From Vibrio palustris (lineage in GTDB: Bacteria; Pseudomonadota; Gammaproteobacteria; Enterobacterales; Vibrionaceae), in the NCBI RefSeq assembly GCF_024346995.1, contig NZ_AP024887.1, positions 124,001 through 188,000 on the forward strand: 64,000 nt of DNA, in the 5' to 3' direction. The notes beneath the pieces are model-generated. The model was given only the letters and a program-made list of their open reading frames with translations, did no database searches and was not told where the DNA came from. The position numbers and the translations under genes were made by a program. Of this stretch, positions 54,963 to 63,999 are shown in pieces (the first letter of the stretch is position 1; the number at the start of each line of letters is the position of its first letter).

Positions 54963-55787
54963 ATGATTAAGAAGTGTCTTTTCCCAGCCGCGGGCTACGG
55001 TACTCGTTTTCTTCCTGCGACTAAGTCTATGCCCAAAGAAATGATGCCAGTGGTAAATAAACCATTGATTGAGTACGGTGTTGATGAAGCGATTCATGCA
55101 GGTATGACCGATATGTGTATTGTGACTGGTCGTGGTAAACACGCCATCATGGATCACTTCGATATGAACTTTGAGCTAGAACAACAGATTGCTGGTACCA
55201 AGAAAGAAGAGCTACTAGGCGATATTCGCGGGTTAATGAATTCAGCCAATTTTACGTATATTCGCCAGCGTGAAATGAAAGGTCTAGGGCATGCTATTCT
55301 TACCGGTAAACCTTTAGTCGGTGATAATCCATTCGCGGTAGTATTAGCAGACGATTTATGTGTTAACGGTGATCAAGGTGTGCTAGCGCAAATGTCGGCG
55401 TTGTATAACCAGTTCCGTTGCACCATTGTCGCGGTACAAGAAGTGCCAGAGTCAGAAACGCACAAGTATGGTGTGATTTCAGGTGAAATGATTAAAGATA
55501 ACATCTACCGTGTAGATGACATGGTTGAGAAACCAGATCCGGGCTCAGCGCCAAGTAACCTGGCGATTATTGGTCGTTATATCATGACTCCTGATATTTT
55601 TGATTTGATTGAAGAGACAGAACCAGGCAAAGGTGGTGAAATCCAAATTACTGATGCACTTTTGAAGCAAGCGAAAACAGGTTGCGTGCTGGCCTATAAA
55701 TTCAAAGGCGAACGTTTTGATTGTGGTAGTGTTGAAGGCTATATTGACGCGATCAACTACTGCTACGAGAATGTATATAATAAATAG
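54963..55787 (+). CDS. galU: UTP--glucose-1-phosphate uridylyltransferase
   Basis: GalU makes UDP-glucose, precursor of UDP-GlcA, UDP-Gal and core glucose. It begins MIKKCLFPAAGYGTRFLPAT with KSMPKEMMPVVNKPLIEYG, and ends with the conserved KGGEIQITDALL and GERFDCGSVEGYIDA. 274 residues is slightly shorter than E. coli GalU but complete. A terminator lies at 55817-55842. UDP-glucose feeds the Ugd and epimerase encoded in this window. Confidence 0.96.
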   Translation: MIKKCLFPAAGYGTRFLPATKSMPKEMMPVVNKPLIEYGVDEAIHAGMTDMCIVTGRGKHAIMDHFDMNFELEQQIAGTKKEELLGDIRGLMNSANFTYIRQREMKGLGHAILTGKPLVGDNPFAVVLADDLCVNGDQGVLAQMSALYNQFRCTIVAVQEVPESETHKYGVISGEMIKDNIYRVDDMVEKPDPGSAPSNLAIIGRYIMTPDIFDLIEETEPGKGGEIQITDALLKQAKTGCVLAYKFKGERFDCGSVEGYIDAINYCYENVYNK

Positions 55788-55816
55788 TCGCGAAGAAACA
55801 TGTGTTGTCGCGATAT

Positions 55817-55842
55817 AAAGGAGCCTTTGGGCTCCTTTTTTG
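55817..55842 (+). terminator. Terminator of galU
   Basis: Stem AAAGGAGCC with GGCTCCTTT and 4-nt loop, followed by a T run on the plus strand. Confidence 0.9.
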
Positions 55843-55980
55843 ATTTTTTCCTTTAGGTTAAGCGTATACAAGCAATCTTGTTTGATAGTGAACGTTTCAT
55901 TGTTGAAGAGAGATTGAATCAGGAGTTAGCGGTGATTTTAGATTCGCCGATGGTAAGTCAAGTGATGGAATCCCCTCTAA

Positions 55981-55998
55981 CTCCCCCAAAAGGGGGAG
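55981..55998. repeat. CTCCCCC/GGGGGAG hairpin repeat
   Basis: Perfect 7-bp stem with AAAA loop, in a C/G context unlike its surroundings. Its form matches the short palindromic intergenic repeats seen in many bacterial genomes; only one copy is in this window. It ends a 41-codon open frame (TTG 55878 to 56003) whose tail reads SPLTPPKGGG. Confidence 0.5.
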
Positions 55999-56051
55999 GA
56001 TAGAATAGAATGGTTATTCGCGGTAGAGACTCGTAAACTAAGTCGCTGGGC

Positions 56052-58118
56052 TTAGGCATTTTCTGGTGGATTGGCTTCTTGGGCAATACTTTCAGAAGTT
56101 CTCGCAAGTGTCAGTGAAAGGCGCTCAAAGCTACCGCGGATCAGTTCATATTGTTCTTCAGGGAAGGCTTCTTGCGGTAATTTACTAAATAGATACTCGG
56201 TGGCTTCAGTAAATGCACTGGTATGTAAGCCCTGGTAACAATGGTAAAACGCATCGGCTAGCGCACGTTGTAGTGTGTTCAGATCGTCATCAAAACGATG
56301 ACCACAGTTATTTTGGATCACTTTTCTTAAGCGCAGTGACACATGGCCGATGTTCAACGCCGTTAATGATAGATCTGTGATGTTTCGCGTCGTTTTCATG
56401 CCTTTTTCATAGGTTGAAATGCGCAGTAGGCGATCCCCCATGCGCGAGTTAAACCAAATATCGCCTTTGGACTGCTGCGGTAAGTTCACCAAGTCTTTAT
56501 AGGTATTGGTTATGAGGCGGTTCATCATTAACTGCAAACTTGGCCCTGTGATCAGTTTAAATAGCCAGTAAAGTAAGCTGACACCGACAAAAATCGCTAA
56601 GGCGTAGCTTACGGTAGAGTCGATTTGAAATGACCGGCTCATACCAGGGCTGGGCCGGACAAAAATGGTGAAAGGAATCAAAATACCTAGCCCATACGGT
56701 AAAGTAGGCCGGTTTGATAAGGCAAGTAACCCAACAAAGTAGGGCGCTGCCAATACAAGAACCAATAATTCAAAATCCCCAGTACTTTCTGCCAATAAGG
56801 GCAACGCATAAAAAATTGCCAAAGGCAGTGCAATGCAAATCCCGACCAGAATACGCCGTAAGACGAGCGTTAAAATCATCATAGGCAAGCGCGCCATCAT
56901 GATAGAAAACACCACTGGCAAGATCATCATCATTAATACGGCACTGGAGCCTGTACCAATCCATAACCCGGCACCCACTAAGAACATAATGGCACTGCGT
57001 AACCCCGTTGTTAGGCCGACTAATGGATCATGGTGAGGTTTAATACGCGGGGCATTGAGTAGAACCTTACGCTCGCTGGTAAGTGAGTCATAACTTTTTA
57101 ATATCACCACTAAATCAGCGGTGAGCTCTAAAGCAATTTTCAGTAACCGAACCTCTAAAGCTGATTTATCCGTAGAAGCATTGGAGTAATAAACTTGCTC
57201 ACGTCGCATTTTTTGTACCAGCTGGTGGCATGCCTCAAAATTATCCGCGTGATAAATTTGCACAAAATAGCTGTGCATATTTTTTATAATGCCTGATAAG
57301 TTCTCCGAAATTAACTCTGGGTGATTACGCTGTAATCGCCCGAAAATCTGGATCAGGGATAATAAGGATAATGTTTTATTGGAAAGCAAATTTGATGCTC
57401 GGCTTCGCCCGGGGCCAAAAGGGCCTTCATAGGTGACGGCGGTCGAGTCGTCATTCAGTGCGGTCAGTGATTCTAAAATACCATCAATGGCTTGGTGGCG
57501 TGCTTCATGGGTTTCATTAGGATCAAGTTCAATCGCTAAATAATGCAGCGCTTGATTAATTGTGGTGCGTGCGTGACCTTGCAATACAGAACTGACACTA
57601 ATCGGCCAGATTAAGGTACTGACTAAAGCAGCGCATATTACTCCGACAATGATCTCACTCATGCGGGCTTGAGCCATCGCAAAAATGGCGGTACTACTGG
57701 CTTGTGATGGCTGGATCATTACCAAAAGAACAATGAGACATGCTGTCATACCCGCCATGGCAAAGGCATAAATCAAGTTGACGCGCCGCACTAATGCTGA
57801 GAGCCCAGAATTAATGCCTAACCAGAGAGCTAAGCTACCTAACGCAATATAAGGATACGCGGAAAAATGCTCTAAAAGCACAATAGCAAAGGCTCCCCCG
57901 ACCATTGTTCCTAATATCTGATAAAGCCCTTTTTCAATCACGAGTCCGCTTTCTGGACGGATTTGCAGAAAGATCGCCCCCACGAGTGCCCAGTAGGGCC
58001 GGTCAAGGTTTAGGAACATGGCAAGGTAGAGGGAAAGCGCCATTGCAATGACGCCTTTGAGCGCAAACCTGACAGCATGCGAATTGGGAAAAAAAATACT
58101 GTTAAACAACGCCTGCAT
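56052..58118 (-). CDS. FUSC/AaeB-type aromatic acid efflux protein
   Basis: 688 residues: about six hydrophobic segments in the first 170, a soluble cytoplasmic middle (to about 360) and a second membrane half (to about 520) followed by a helical C-terminal part. This repeated arrangement and the start MQALFNSIFFPNSHAVRFAL match the FUSC (fusaric acid resistance) / AaeB family. With the HlyD-type gene and the DUF1656 gene upstream it forms an aaeXAB-like operon exporting aromatic carboxylates or similar compounds. No aaeR regulator is nearby. Confidence 0.88.
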   Translation of the reverse strand: MQALFNSIFFPNSHAVRFALKGVIAMALSLYLAMFLNLDRPYWALVGAIFLQIRPESGLVIEKGLYQILGTMVGGAFAIVLLEHFSAYPYIALGSLALWLGINSGLSALVRRVNLIYAFAMAGMTACLIVLLVMIQPSQASSTAIFAMAQARMSEIIVGVICAALVSTLIWPISVSSVLQGHARTTINQALHYLAIELDPNETHEARHQAIDGILESLTALNDDSTAVTYEGPFGPGRSRASNLLSNKTLSLLSLIQIFGRLQRNHPELISENLSGIIKNMHSYFVQIYHADNFEACHQLVQKMRREQVYYSNASTDKSALEVRLLKIALELTADLVVILKSYDSLTSERKVLLNAPRIKPHHDPLVGLTTGLRSAIMFLVGAGLWIGTGSSAVLMMMILPVVFSIMMARLPMMILTLVLRRILVGICIALPLAIFYALPLLAESTGDFELLVLVLAAPYFVGLLALSNRPTLPYGLGILIPFTIFVRPSPGMSRSFQIDSTVSYALAIFVGVSLLYWLFKLITGPSLQLMMNRLITNTYKDLVNLPQQSKGDIWFNSRMGDRLLRISTYEKGMKTTRNITDLSLTALNIGHVSLRLRKVIQNNCGHRFDDDLNTLQRALADAFYHCYQGLHTSAFTEATEYLFSKLPQEAFPEEQYELIRGSFERLSLTLARTSESIAQEANPPENA

Positions 58119-58129
58119 AATAATATCGC

Positions 58130-58999
58130 TTATTTAGACGGTTTTAATTGGATGGAAACCGTCATCCCTGCGCTGAGGTTAACCTCCTCTGGGATAGGAT
58201 CTAGTTTGATATCCACCGGAATACGCTGAGCTAAACGAACCCAGTTAAAGGTTTGTTGTACCTGAGGTAATAACTGATTATTGCCTTGTGTATTGTTATC
58301 GGCAATGGCTTTACCAATGCTGCTGACTTTACCTGTTAACGGTTTTCCGCCGCTCATTAAAGTGATGGTTGCTTTTTGCCCTTCATGAATCATCGGCACT
58401 TTGGTTTCTTCAAAATAACCAGTGACATATAAGCTACCTTTATGCACGAGAGAGAGTACCGATTTCCCTTTGCTTACGTAGTTTCCTTCACGGAGCGATA
58501 AATTGACGATAGAACCATCTTGCGGGGCAGTCACGATAGAGCGCTGTACATCTATTTTCGCCGCATTGAGTTTGGCTTCACTGAGTTTTAGCGTGGCTTG
58601 CGCTTGCTTAGCTTTAATGCGAGCACTTTCAGTCGTTTCATCGGAAACGAGTTTGCCTTGCTTACTGAGCTCTATACGGCGTTGATATTTATGCTGAGCG
58701 AGTTCTAAAGCGTAACGGTTGCCTTCAACTTGCGCTTCGAGTTCGGCAAGTGCGGCTTTAGCACGTTTATCGTCGATAGTCAGGATAACATCGCCTTTTT
58801 TGACCTCTTGGTTGTCTTTGACGTTTAAATGAGTTACCCAACCAGATACGTCAGGGGCGATGGTAATGATATCAGCGCGTACTCTGCCATCACGAGTCCA
58901 TGGTGAGTAAAGATAATGCTGCCAGATCCAATGTCCTGCGAGTATGGCAATAATAATGACGATAAGAGTCAGGGAGATACGTAAAGGTTTTTTTATCAT
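58130..58999 (-). CDS. AaeA-type membrane fusion protein (HlyD family)
   Basis: Periplasmic adaptor of the efflux pair. N-terminal membrane anchor (LRISLTLIVIIIAILAGHWI), then YLYSPWTRDGRVRADIITIA and PDVSGWVTHLNVKDNQEVKK (lipoyl half), a helical hairpin (about residues 90-170), and IVTAPQDGSIVNLSLREGNY. Start ATG 58999 gives the normal N-terminus; the longer frame from 59047 overlaps the upstream gene's stop. It lies 11 bp upstream of the FUSC gene. Confidence 0.9.
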   Translation of the reverse strand: MIKKPLRISLTLIVIIIAILAGHWIWQHYLYSPWTRDGRVRADIITIAPDVSGWVTHLNVKDNQEVKKGDVILTIDDKRAKAALAELEAQVEGNRYALELAQHKYQRRIELSKQGKLVSDETTESARIKAKQAQATLKLSEAKLNAAKIDVQRSIVTAPQDGSIVNLSLREGNYVSKGKSVLSLVHKGSLYVTGYFEETKVPMIHEGQKATITLMSGGKPLTGKVSSIGKAIADNNTQGNNQLLPQVQQTFNWVRLAQRIPVDIKLDPIPEEVNLSAGMTVSIQLKPSK

Positions 59000-59007
59000 A
59001 ATGGTGG

Positions 59008-59208
59008 TTAGCTCCCGAGTAGGTAAACGATCAGTGCGAGATAGCAAATGTATAAGCCGACTTCAAACCAAGCGACTCGCCAAATTTTGGTATAGAGACC
59101 CGTCTTATAAAGCATAAGTCGCGTTATCCAAGAGAGGATAAATGCAAGCGGGGTAAATAGAACTAAGGGACTAAACAGTAGGCCACCTAGCGCTAATTCT
59201 TGAAACAT
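59008..59208 (-). CDS. AaeX-like DUF1656 small membrane protein
   Basis: About 66 residues with two transmembrane segments (FSPLVLFTPLAFILSWITRL and FEVGLYICYLALIVYLLGS), matching AaeX/DUF1656 proteins that precede aaeA-aaeB. Start ATG 59208 has AGGGGA 9 nt upstream; TTG 59217 is an alternative. Its stop lies 9 bp before the AaeA start. Function unknown; probably a helper of the efflux complex. Confidence 0.88.
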   Translation of the reverse strand: MFQELALGGLLFSPLVLFTPLAFILSWITRLMLYKTGLYTKIWRVAWFEVGLYICYLALIVYLLGS

Positions 59209-59641
59209 ATTAGACAATCCCCTGTTAGTGGTTTAGTGCAGCCCATGCCAAATACTCTACATTAAGCGTGTTCATATTGTGTTAAGTATGCAAAGAGATC
59301 TGAGAGTGATCAGGTTATAAAAGAATAGACGACACAATTGAATACGCGAGATGAACGATGACTGCGTGGTATGTTGCTGTTTTATTTTTTATACGCGTCA
59401 TGCTCTATAGTTTTAACCTTGAATGGGTACGTAATCAAGCATTTCTTTTATTAGTTAATGATGGTTTTAGAGCGGTATTGGCGCTGCGATGAACGCCAGT
59501 GAGAGAATAAATGAGCTCAAGAAGAGGCAAGTGGCAAGCTAAATTCTTCTCGCTCACGCTAGATAGGGCGAGCGTGAACAGGCGATGCCAAGATGGCCGC
59601 TGAACTCGGTGACTGACCTTGAAATCAGAGGTCGTATTGTA
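59209..59641. other. Intergenic region upstream of the aaeX-like gene
   Basis: About 430 bp. Contains a 44-codon plus-strand frame (ATG 59358 to TGA 59492) encoding a hydrophobic stretch (WYVAVLFFIRVMLYSF) but without a clear ribosome binding site. The rest shows no structure I can name. The promoter of the aaeXAB-like operon must be at its left side. Confidence 0.45.
59358..59492 (+). CDS. Possible 44-residue hydrophobic peptide
   Basis: Open frame from ATG 59358 giving one probable membrane segment in the N-terminal half and a mixed C-terminus (FNLEWVRNQAFLLLVNDG). No strong ribosome binding site (only GAGATG nearby). It is divergent from the aaeXAB-like operon. May be chance. Confidence 0.2.
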   Translation: MTAWYVAVLFFIRVMLYSFNLEWVRNQAFLLLVNDGFRAVLALR

Positions 59642-60421
59642 TTATTGAGAAATGAGATGAAATTCCGATTGGGTTAAAATAGCGTCTTCAATCTCCTTTA
59701 AACCAAGCGTGCTGTAACCAAAAAAATTCGGCGTTAAGGCATGACGCAGGGTATGCAGAGCGGTTGCTGTCGAGCTGGCAAAGACTTGCGCATCGGATAG
59801 CGCCACCAGTGCCGTGCGCGCCGTATTTGTCATGGTTTGATCGAACGTACTGTAGCCAGCAATCGAGTCATACAAGTTACTAAATTCTCCAGAGGCGTTG
59901 CTTTCCAGATAATAGCGAATGGTACGAGCGTGTGTTGCGGCAAACTGCTTAACGGTTTCTTGCTGAGTAAATGAGGTGGCTAATAAGTCATCCCCGCCTG
60001 CGTGTGCATGCGTATTTGGAATAAAGCCATGCAGCGGGAACACCAAATAAGCGACGATGGCCTGATCACGCGTGATGGCGGAAAGAATGAAATTTTCATC
60101 ACGATAATAGCGAATTTTGTCACCTTTATATGACTGTTTGAGATACACCGGCTCGCCGAACGTGGACGATAACGTTTCTGCGGATGCGCGGATATACAGG
60201 GTATCGAGCTTGTTTTGCGATGGGATAGTCGTAAATTGCGCCAAGCTAAAATTATACAGTTTTTCTAGCGCATCGGAGCTGTCATTAAAATTACCTAAGG
60301 CGATAATGACAAGAGAAATTGTGGTAATGACATGTGCCCAAGTGTTACTGACATTGAGCGTGAAGTCGCCAATGGCGACTTCTTTTTTAGGTTGCGCGTT
60401 TTTTTGATGTGGTGAGGTCAT
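59642..60421 (-). CDS. Unrecognised membrane-anchored protein of the envelope cluster
   Basis: 259 residues. A cytoplasmic N-terminal stretch (about 30 residues), one transmembrane segment (WAHVITTISLVIIALGNF), then a soluble domain with FGEPVYLKQSYKGDKIRYYR and repeated Tyr/Phe, likely outside the membrane. I do not recognise the family. The ATG overlaps the stop of the small gene upstream (ATGA), so it is co-translated, and it ends the five-gene minus-strand cluster. Confidence 0.7.
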   Translation of the reverse strand: MTSPHQKNAQPKKEVAIGDFTLNVSNTWAHVITTISLVIIALGNFNDSSDALEKLYNFSLAQFTTIPSQNKLDTLYIRASAETLSSTFGEPVYLKQSYKGDKIRYYRDENFILSAITRDQAIVAYLVFPLHGFIPNTHAHAGGDDLLATSFTQQETVKQFAATHARTIRYYLESNASGEFSNLYDSIAGYSTFDQTMTNTARTALVALSDAQVFASSTATALHTLRHALTPNFFGYSTLGLKEIEDAILTQSEFHLISQ

Positions 60422-60603
60422 GAATGGGTCATCTCATCGAGGGCTTGTGAGGCGGCGTCTTGGCCGTTTTCAATGGTCTCGTTGACCTTTTCTTGAATGG
60501 TTTCGATGTTTTCATCACCCAGCGTATCCGTGATGGTTTCTTTGTAGGTGACACCGATATACACGCCAATGATGATGAGTATTAATGTGATGATCTTAAA
60601 CAT
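60418..60603 (-). CDS. Small single-span membrane protein with amphipathic tail
   Basis: 61 residues: one transmembrane segment (MFKIITLILIIIGVYIGVTY) and an acidic, helical tail (ETIQEKVNETIENGQDAASQ). Start ATG 60603 has AGGA 8 nt upstream. Sandwiched between the transglycosylase and the unknown protein above. No family recognised. Confidence 0.75.
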   Translation of the reverse strand: MFKIITLILIIIGVYIGVTYKETITDTLGDENIETIQEKVNETIENGQDAASQALDEMTHS

Positions 60604-60641
60604 ATGGATTTTCCTCGTACAGCGCAATTCACTGCGCTCGG

Positions 60642-62063
60642 TTATTGATAAAGCGACATTCTGCGTGTCACTTTTTTCAAATAATTTTTGGTTTCGGTAT
60701 AAGGCAATTTCGCTAATAATTGCTGATAAACTTCATCCGGACTTAGTTGATTAATGCGAACCGCGGCTTGGCTAATGCTGGTGGAGTGGTCGATGTTAAA
60801 TGCCTTCGCTACATTCCCCGCGCCTGTGTTATAGGCCGCAATCGTACAGTATAGACGGCTTTGTGGGTCGGTAATTTTGTTGAGATAACGACTGTTTAAA
60901 ATATGTAAGTACGCGGTTCCCGTTTCGACATTGGTGGGCGGGTTATATAAATCGTCCGGTTGCATCGGCGCATCAATATGACGGATTTGACGGTTGACGT
61001 CATACCCTGCACTGGATGGCACAATCTGCATCAAGCCGTACGCAGGTATGTGTGAGGTTGCGTCTGGGCGAAATGACGATTCACTATGCATAATCGCCAT
61101 GACTAATGGCCTCGGAATATTCCATTCTTTACTTTGCGCTGTCGCCATGGGTTGATATTTTTGCGCTCGTTGTTTCAAGTTGCCAGCGGGTAAATCAATC
61201 GTGAAAGTGACCACCTTTTTCGGTGAGGACTGTTCGGGTACATGGTTAGACGCTGGCGCATCGGCTTCCCTCGGGTGTGATGCTGCTGGTGGTATGACGG
61301 GTGAGGAAGGAGAAGTATGATTCACTGCTGGCTGCTGTGGTGTGGATACTGATAACCTAGCACGCTGGGCTTGGTACAAGCCTCGTAGTTGCGTGATGCG
61401 TTGTTTGGCTTTGCTAAGAAGTGCGAGCTTTTTATCTTGCGCGCGTTGATAGATGAAATCATCAGGGACACCGGTTGGCGTGTGAATGAGCCGCTCGGCT
61501 TGATTGTCGATTTCATTCAGTTGTGATTCGGTTTGGGCAATAATAAAGTCACGCTCTTTTTGTTCTTGTGCGTTGGAATAATCGACAAGCTGCTCGCTGG
61601 TTTTCGCTGCGCTCAGGGCGAGTGCTTGATCATTGACGGTCACATGTTGCTGCTGGAGCGTCTTTGTTGCCAGCGTTGTCGGAGTGTCCACATCGACGAG
61701 AACGGAAACTTGCGCGGTATTACTCTCATAATCAATGACTTGTTTTACGGTATTCTCGTTTTCATAACGCACTTCTTTGGTGTTATCCGATACCTCACCA
61801 CTACCCCAAGCTTTAATATAACGCGCTTTCTTTTGATCAAGATCTGCGGTGTATTGATCGCGCCATTGTTCATACTCATCAAGGTAGTCGTTGACATATT
61901 GATAGAACTCGGTACGTTTTTGCTGTGGCGTTTGGTGGTGTTTAGCAAGCGATTGATTGAGGCGTTCCATCGCATGATCGGGAGAAGTGCTGGCCATCGC
62001 CGGGGGAATCAATTTAAGCGTCAATAGAGCGACAGTGCACAGAGAGGTCAGAGCTTTTTTCAC
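60642..62063 (-). CDS. MltC-like lytic murein transglycosylase
   Basis: 473 residues with a signal peptide (LTSLCTVALLTLKLIPPAMA). The first 230 residues are a helical, charged region; then a Pro/Ser-rich linker; the C-terminal SLT domain has the catalytic Glu in MAIMHSESSFRPDATS, then PAYGLMQIVPSSAGYDVNR and TIAAYNTGAGNVAKAF. It cleaves peptidoglycan glycan strands by anhydro-forming lysis in this family. The start is GTG with AGGA 6 nt upstream. No lipobox is seen, so it may be periplasmic, unlike MltC. Co-directional with the lipoproteins upstream. Confidence 0.9.
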   Translation of the reverse strand: MKKALTSLCTVALLTLKLIPPAMASTSPDHAMERLNQSLAKHHQTPQQKRTEFYQYVNDYLDEYEQWRDQYTADLDQKKARYIKAWGSGEVSDNTKEVRYENENTVKQVIDYESNTAQVSVLVDVDTPTTLATKTLQQQHVTVNDQALALSAAKTSEQLVDYSNAQEQKERDFIIAQTESQLNEIDNQAERLIHTPTGVPDDFIYQRAQDKKLALLSKAKQRITQLRGLYQAQRARLSVSTPQQPAVNHTSPSSPVIPPAASHPREADAPASNHVPEQSSPKKVVTFTIDLPAGNLKQRAQKYQPMATAQSKEWNIPRPLVMAIMHSESSFRPDATSHIPAYGLMQIVPSSAGYDVNRQIRHIDAPMQPDDLYNPPTNVETGTAYLHILNSRYLNKITDPQSRLYCTIAAYNTGAGNVAKAFNIDHSTSISQAAVRINQLSPDEVYQQLLAKLPYTETKNYLKKVTRRMSLYQ

Positions 62064-62087
62064 AGTAGTTCCTAATATGAATAACCT

Positions 62088-62113
62088 AAGAGACTACCCA
62101 GCGGCAGTCTCTT
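62088..62113. terminator. Weak hairpin between LPP20-like and transglycosylase genes
   Basis: 8-bp stem (62088-62095 with 62106-62113) with a 10-nt loop that can extend by two pairs. On the plus strand it is followed by a short T run, on the minus strand not, so termination of the cluster transcript is doubtful. Confidence 0.4.
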
Positions 62114-62125
62114 TTATTAGGCCAG

Positions 62126-62725
62126 TTATAGGTTTTTCAAGTCATTTAGCGATTGCTTTAATTCTGACTCGGCTTTTTTATCATTAAACTTTTTCCATAA
62201 AGAGGTATCTTGATTAATACCGTCTATGGCTTGGTTTAAGTTCGCTTGATAAGTGGGTTTATCCATACCTACCAGAACATACAAATCACCATTCGGGCTG
62301 ACTTGGCTGACAATCAAACGGCTATTGGTGAGGGTGCGATCAACGATGGTTTTGGTGGCCGATTGCAGCGTTGTCTTAAAGGTTTCGGTTTGACCATTGT
62401 CAGTCGATACACTTTGCGTACCTGATGTGGCTTGCTCAAACATACGCTGCACACGTGCTTCAAACTGCTGAGCAATGTTAGCGCGAGCATCATTGATAGC
62501 AATTTGTCGCATCATCGATAAACCGGCAATGCTTTTTTGCGCGTAGCCTTTTGCGGCAATACCGAGATCGTTTGGCATTACATCACATACCCAGGCTGGT
62601 GCTTCCGTGCTTTGCGCTTTTGGGTACTTACATTGCTGATAGTGTTGTGCATCGGCTGTGGTTTGTGTCGTTTGGCAGCCTGCTAATACTAGAGCGCTCA
62701 GCCCCAAGGTTAATCGCATTTTCAT
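62126..62725 (-). CDS. LPP20-family lipoprotein
   Basis: 199-residue lipoprotein: lipobox ALVLAGCQ near residue 16, then WVCDVMPNDLGIAAKGYAQK and IAINDARANIAQQFEARVQR, the fold and motif of LPP20-type lipoproteins. It starts 1 bp after the end of the gene upstream, with AGGA 7 nt before the ATG. Probably outer-membrane or inner-leaflet anchored. Its partner may be the CsgG/LpoB-like lipoprotein next to it. Confidence 0.85.
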   Translation of the reverse strand: MKMRLTLGLSALVLAGCQTTQTTADAQHYQQCKYPKAQSTEAPAWVCDVMPNDLGIAAKGYAQKSIAGLSMMRQIAINDARANIAQQFEARVQRMFEQATSGTQSVSTDNGQTETFKTTLQSATKTIVDRTLTNSRLIVSQVSPNGDLYVLVGMDKPTYQANLNQAIDGINQDTSLWKKFNDKKAESELKQSLNDLKNL

Positions 62726-62726
62726 A

Positions 62727-63746
62727 TTATAATCCTGCCGTTTCTTTTACCTTGTTTTTGGCTTTCTCTAACTGGCAGTCGATATCCGCCAAAGCACACT
62801 GAATACCTGTATGAACCGTTGCACTGTCGCCTGCATGAATTTTTTGGGCCAGTTCTTCATCAATCGATACCCAAGAGTAATTGGGTTTTACGGCATCGTG
62901 TTTGTTGTTGACGATATAACCTTTGCCTAATGTGAAGGTTTCAATTTCACCTCGGCTGTTTTTAATGCTTTGTGAGAAGTCGACGTCAGCTTTGGGTTGA
63001 ACATTACGGTTTGTACCTGCGCCGATACGTACCATATAGCCTGACTTTTCACACTGACGCATCGCTTCTACCGGAGCGGTTGCCGCGAGCATTTCTTGAA
63101 GCTCCATTGAATATTTCACTGCGCGCTCTGAAGCGGTACGAGCCATCGTGTTTTGTGAACTTTGATTGATAGGGCAGCGTGAGTTGTTGGTTTCGTTCTT
63201 GGCAGATTCATCTCCTTTCAGCTCAATACGTTTGACCAATTTCATACTTGGCAGCGCATACACTTTTGCGTTCGCAGTCACTTCTGCTCTGAATGAACAT
63301 GAGGCTGGGATAGTGTGGTAGTCACCGTCTTTATCTTTGTAAGTCCGTCGCTTAGTAAATGCTCGTGACAAATCCGATGAATTAATTTCGGTAATGACGG
63401 CGTAATCGGCAATCGGCACACCTTTATTATTGTAGCGACCACTTTTTTCAGCTAAACGAATTTCTTTATTCAACTTTTTCGCTACGTGGCGGTCGATAAG
63501 TTTGGTACCGGTTGCAAGAACTTGACCTTCCAGCTTATTAAGCATGGCGGCTTTCATTCGGCTTGCTGTCGCATCTTTGTAGCTGATTTCTACCGGCAGT
63601 ACGATAACTTTGACACTTGCGCTACTTTTGGCTGGTACGCTTGATTTTGGTAAGTCGACATTGGCTGTCGGAGGACATACCTCGGTTACCGAACAACCTG
63701 AAAGCACGGCGGTTAAGCCCAAAGCGATGACGGTTGGTTTAAACAT
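62727..63746 (-). CDS. Unrecognised lipoprotein (CsgG/LpoB-like fold suspected)
   Basis: 339 residues with lipobox AVLSGCS near residue 18. A central part with VKVIVLPVEISYKDATASRM, then LIDRHVAKKLNKEIRLAEKS and the ADYAVITEINS strand, reminds me of CsgG/LpoB-type domains (IVLP...L...IDR pattern). The C-terminal part has a beta-rich segment (FTLGKGYIVNNKHDAV). Four Cys occur in the mature region, possible disulfides. Start ATG 63746. It leads directly into the LPP20-family gene. Function unknown. Confidence 0.7.
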   Translation of the reverse strand: MFKPTVIALGLTAVLSGCSVTEVCPPTANVDLPKSSVPAKSSASVKVIVLPVEISYKDATASRMKAAMLNKLEGQVLATGTKLIDRHVAKKLNKEIRLAEKSGRYNNKGVPIADYAVITEINSSDLSRAFTKRRTYKDKDGDYHTIPASCSFRAEVTANAKVYALPSMKLVKRIELKGDESAKNETNNSRCPINQSSQNTMARTASERAVKYSMELQEMLAATAPVEAMRQCEKSGYMVRIGAGTNRNVQPKADVDFSQSIKNSRGEIETFTLGKGYIVNNKHDAVKPNYSWVSIDEELAQKIHAGDSATVHTGIQCALADIDCQLEKAKNKVKETAGL

Positions 63747-63804
63747 AAATAGACAACTCCATATTTGTAATTATTGTAGCCTGTATACTCAGACTCTTTT
63801 GCAC

Positions 63805-63999
63805 TCAATTTAGATTGAGTGACGACCAAATCCCTGTATTTTTTATGATTTCAGAGAAGTTACGCTCGGCACTTTCATCGCCCATTGCCCGGTTTGATAC
63901 CGAGTTTCCTGTGGAAATGATTTCACTCGTGCTGAGCGTATGGTTGTTGTGTGCATTCGTAAGATGCAGTGTGGTGACCATGGTAGTAATGAACGACGA
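63805..63999 (-). CDS. C-terminal end of an unidentified protein (window-truncated)
   Basis: Open minus-strand frame from the window edge to a stop at 63805-63807, 64 codons. The peptide includes TLHLTNAHNNHTLSTSEI and ends NTGIWSSLNLN; it reads like real protein but is not recognised. The opposite plus frame is also open from ATG 63846 to the edge, so the direction is not certain; the minus frame fits the co-directional cluster. A hairpin (63802-63821) spans its stop codon. Confidence 0.45.
   Translation of the reverse strand, partial: SSFITTMVTTLHLTNAHNNHTLSTSEIISTGNSVSNRAMGDESAERNFSEIIKNTGIWSSLNLN

Noticed and set aside
61533..62027. Plus-strand 164-residue frame inside the transglycosylase gene
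   Set aside because: Lies wholly antisense to a gene with signal peptide and SLT motifs; no independent support.
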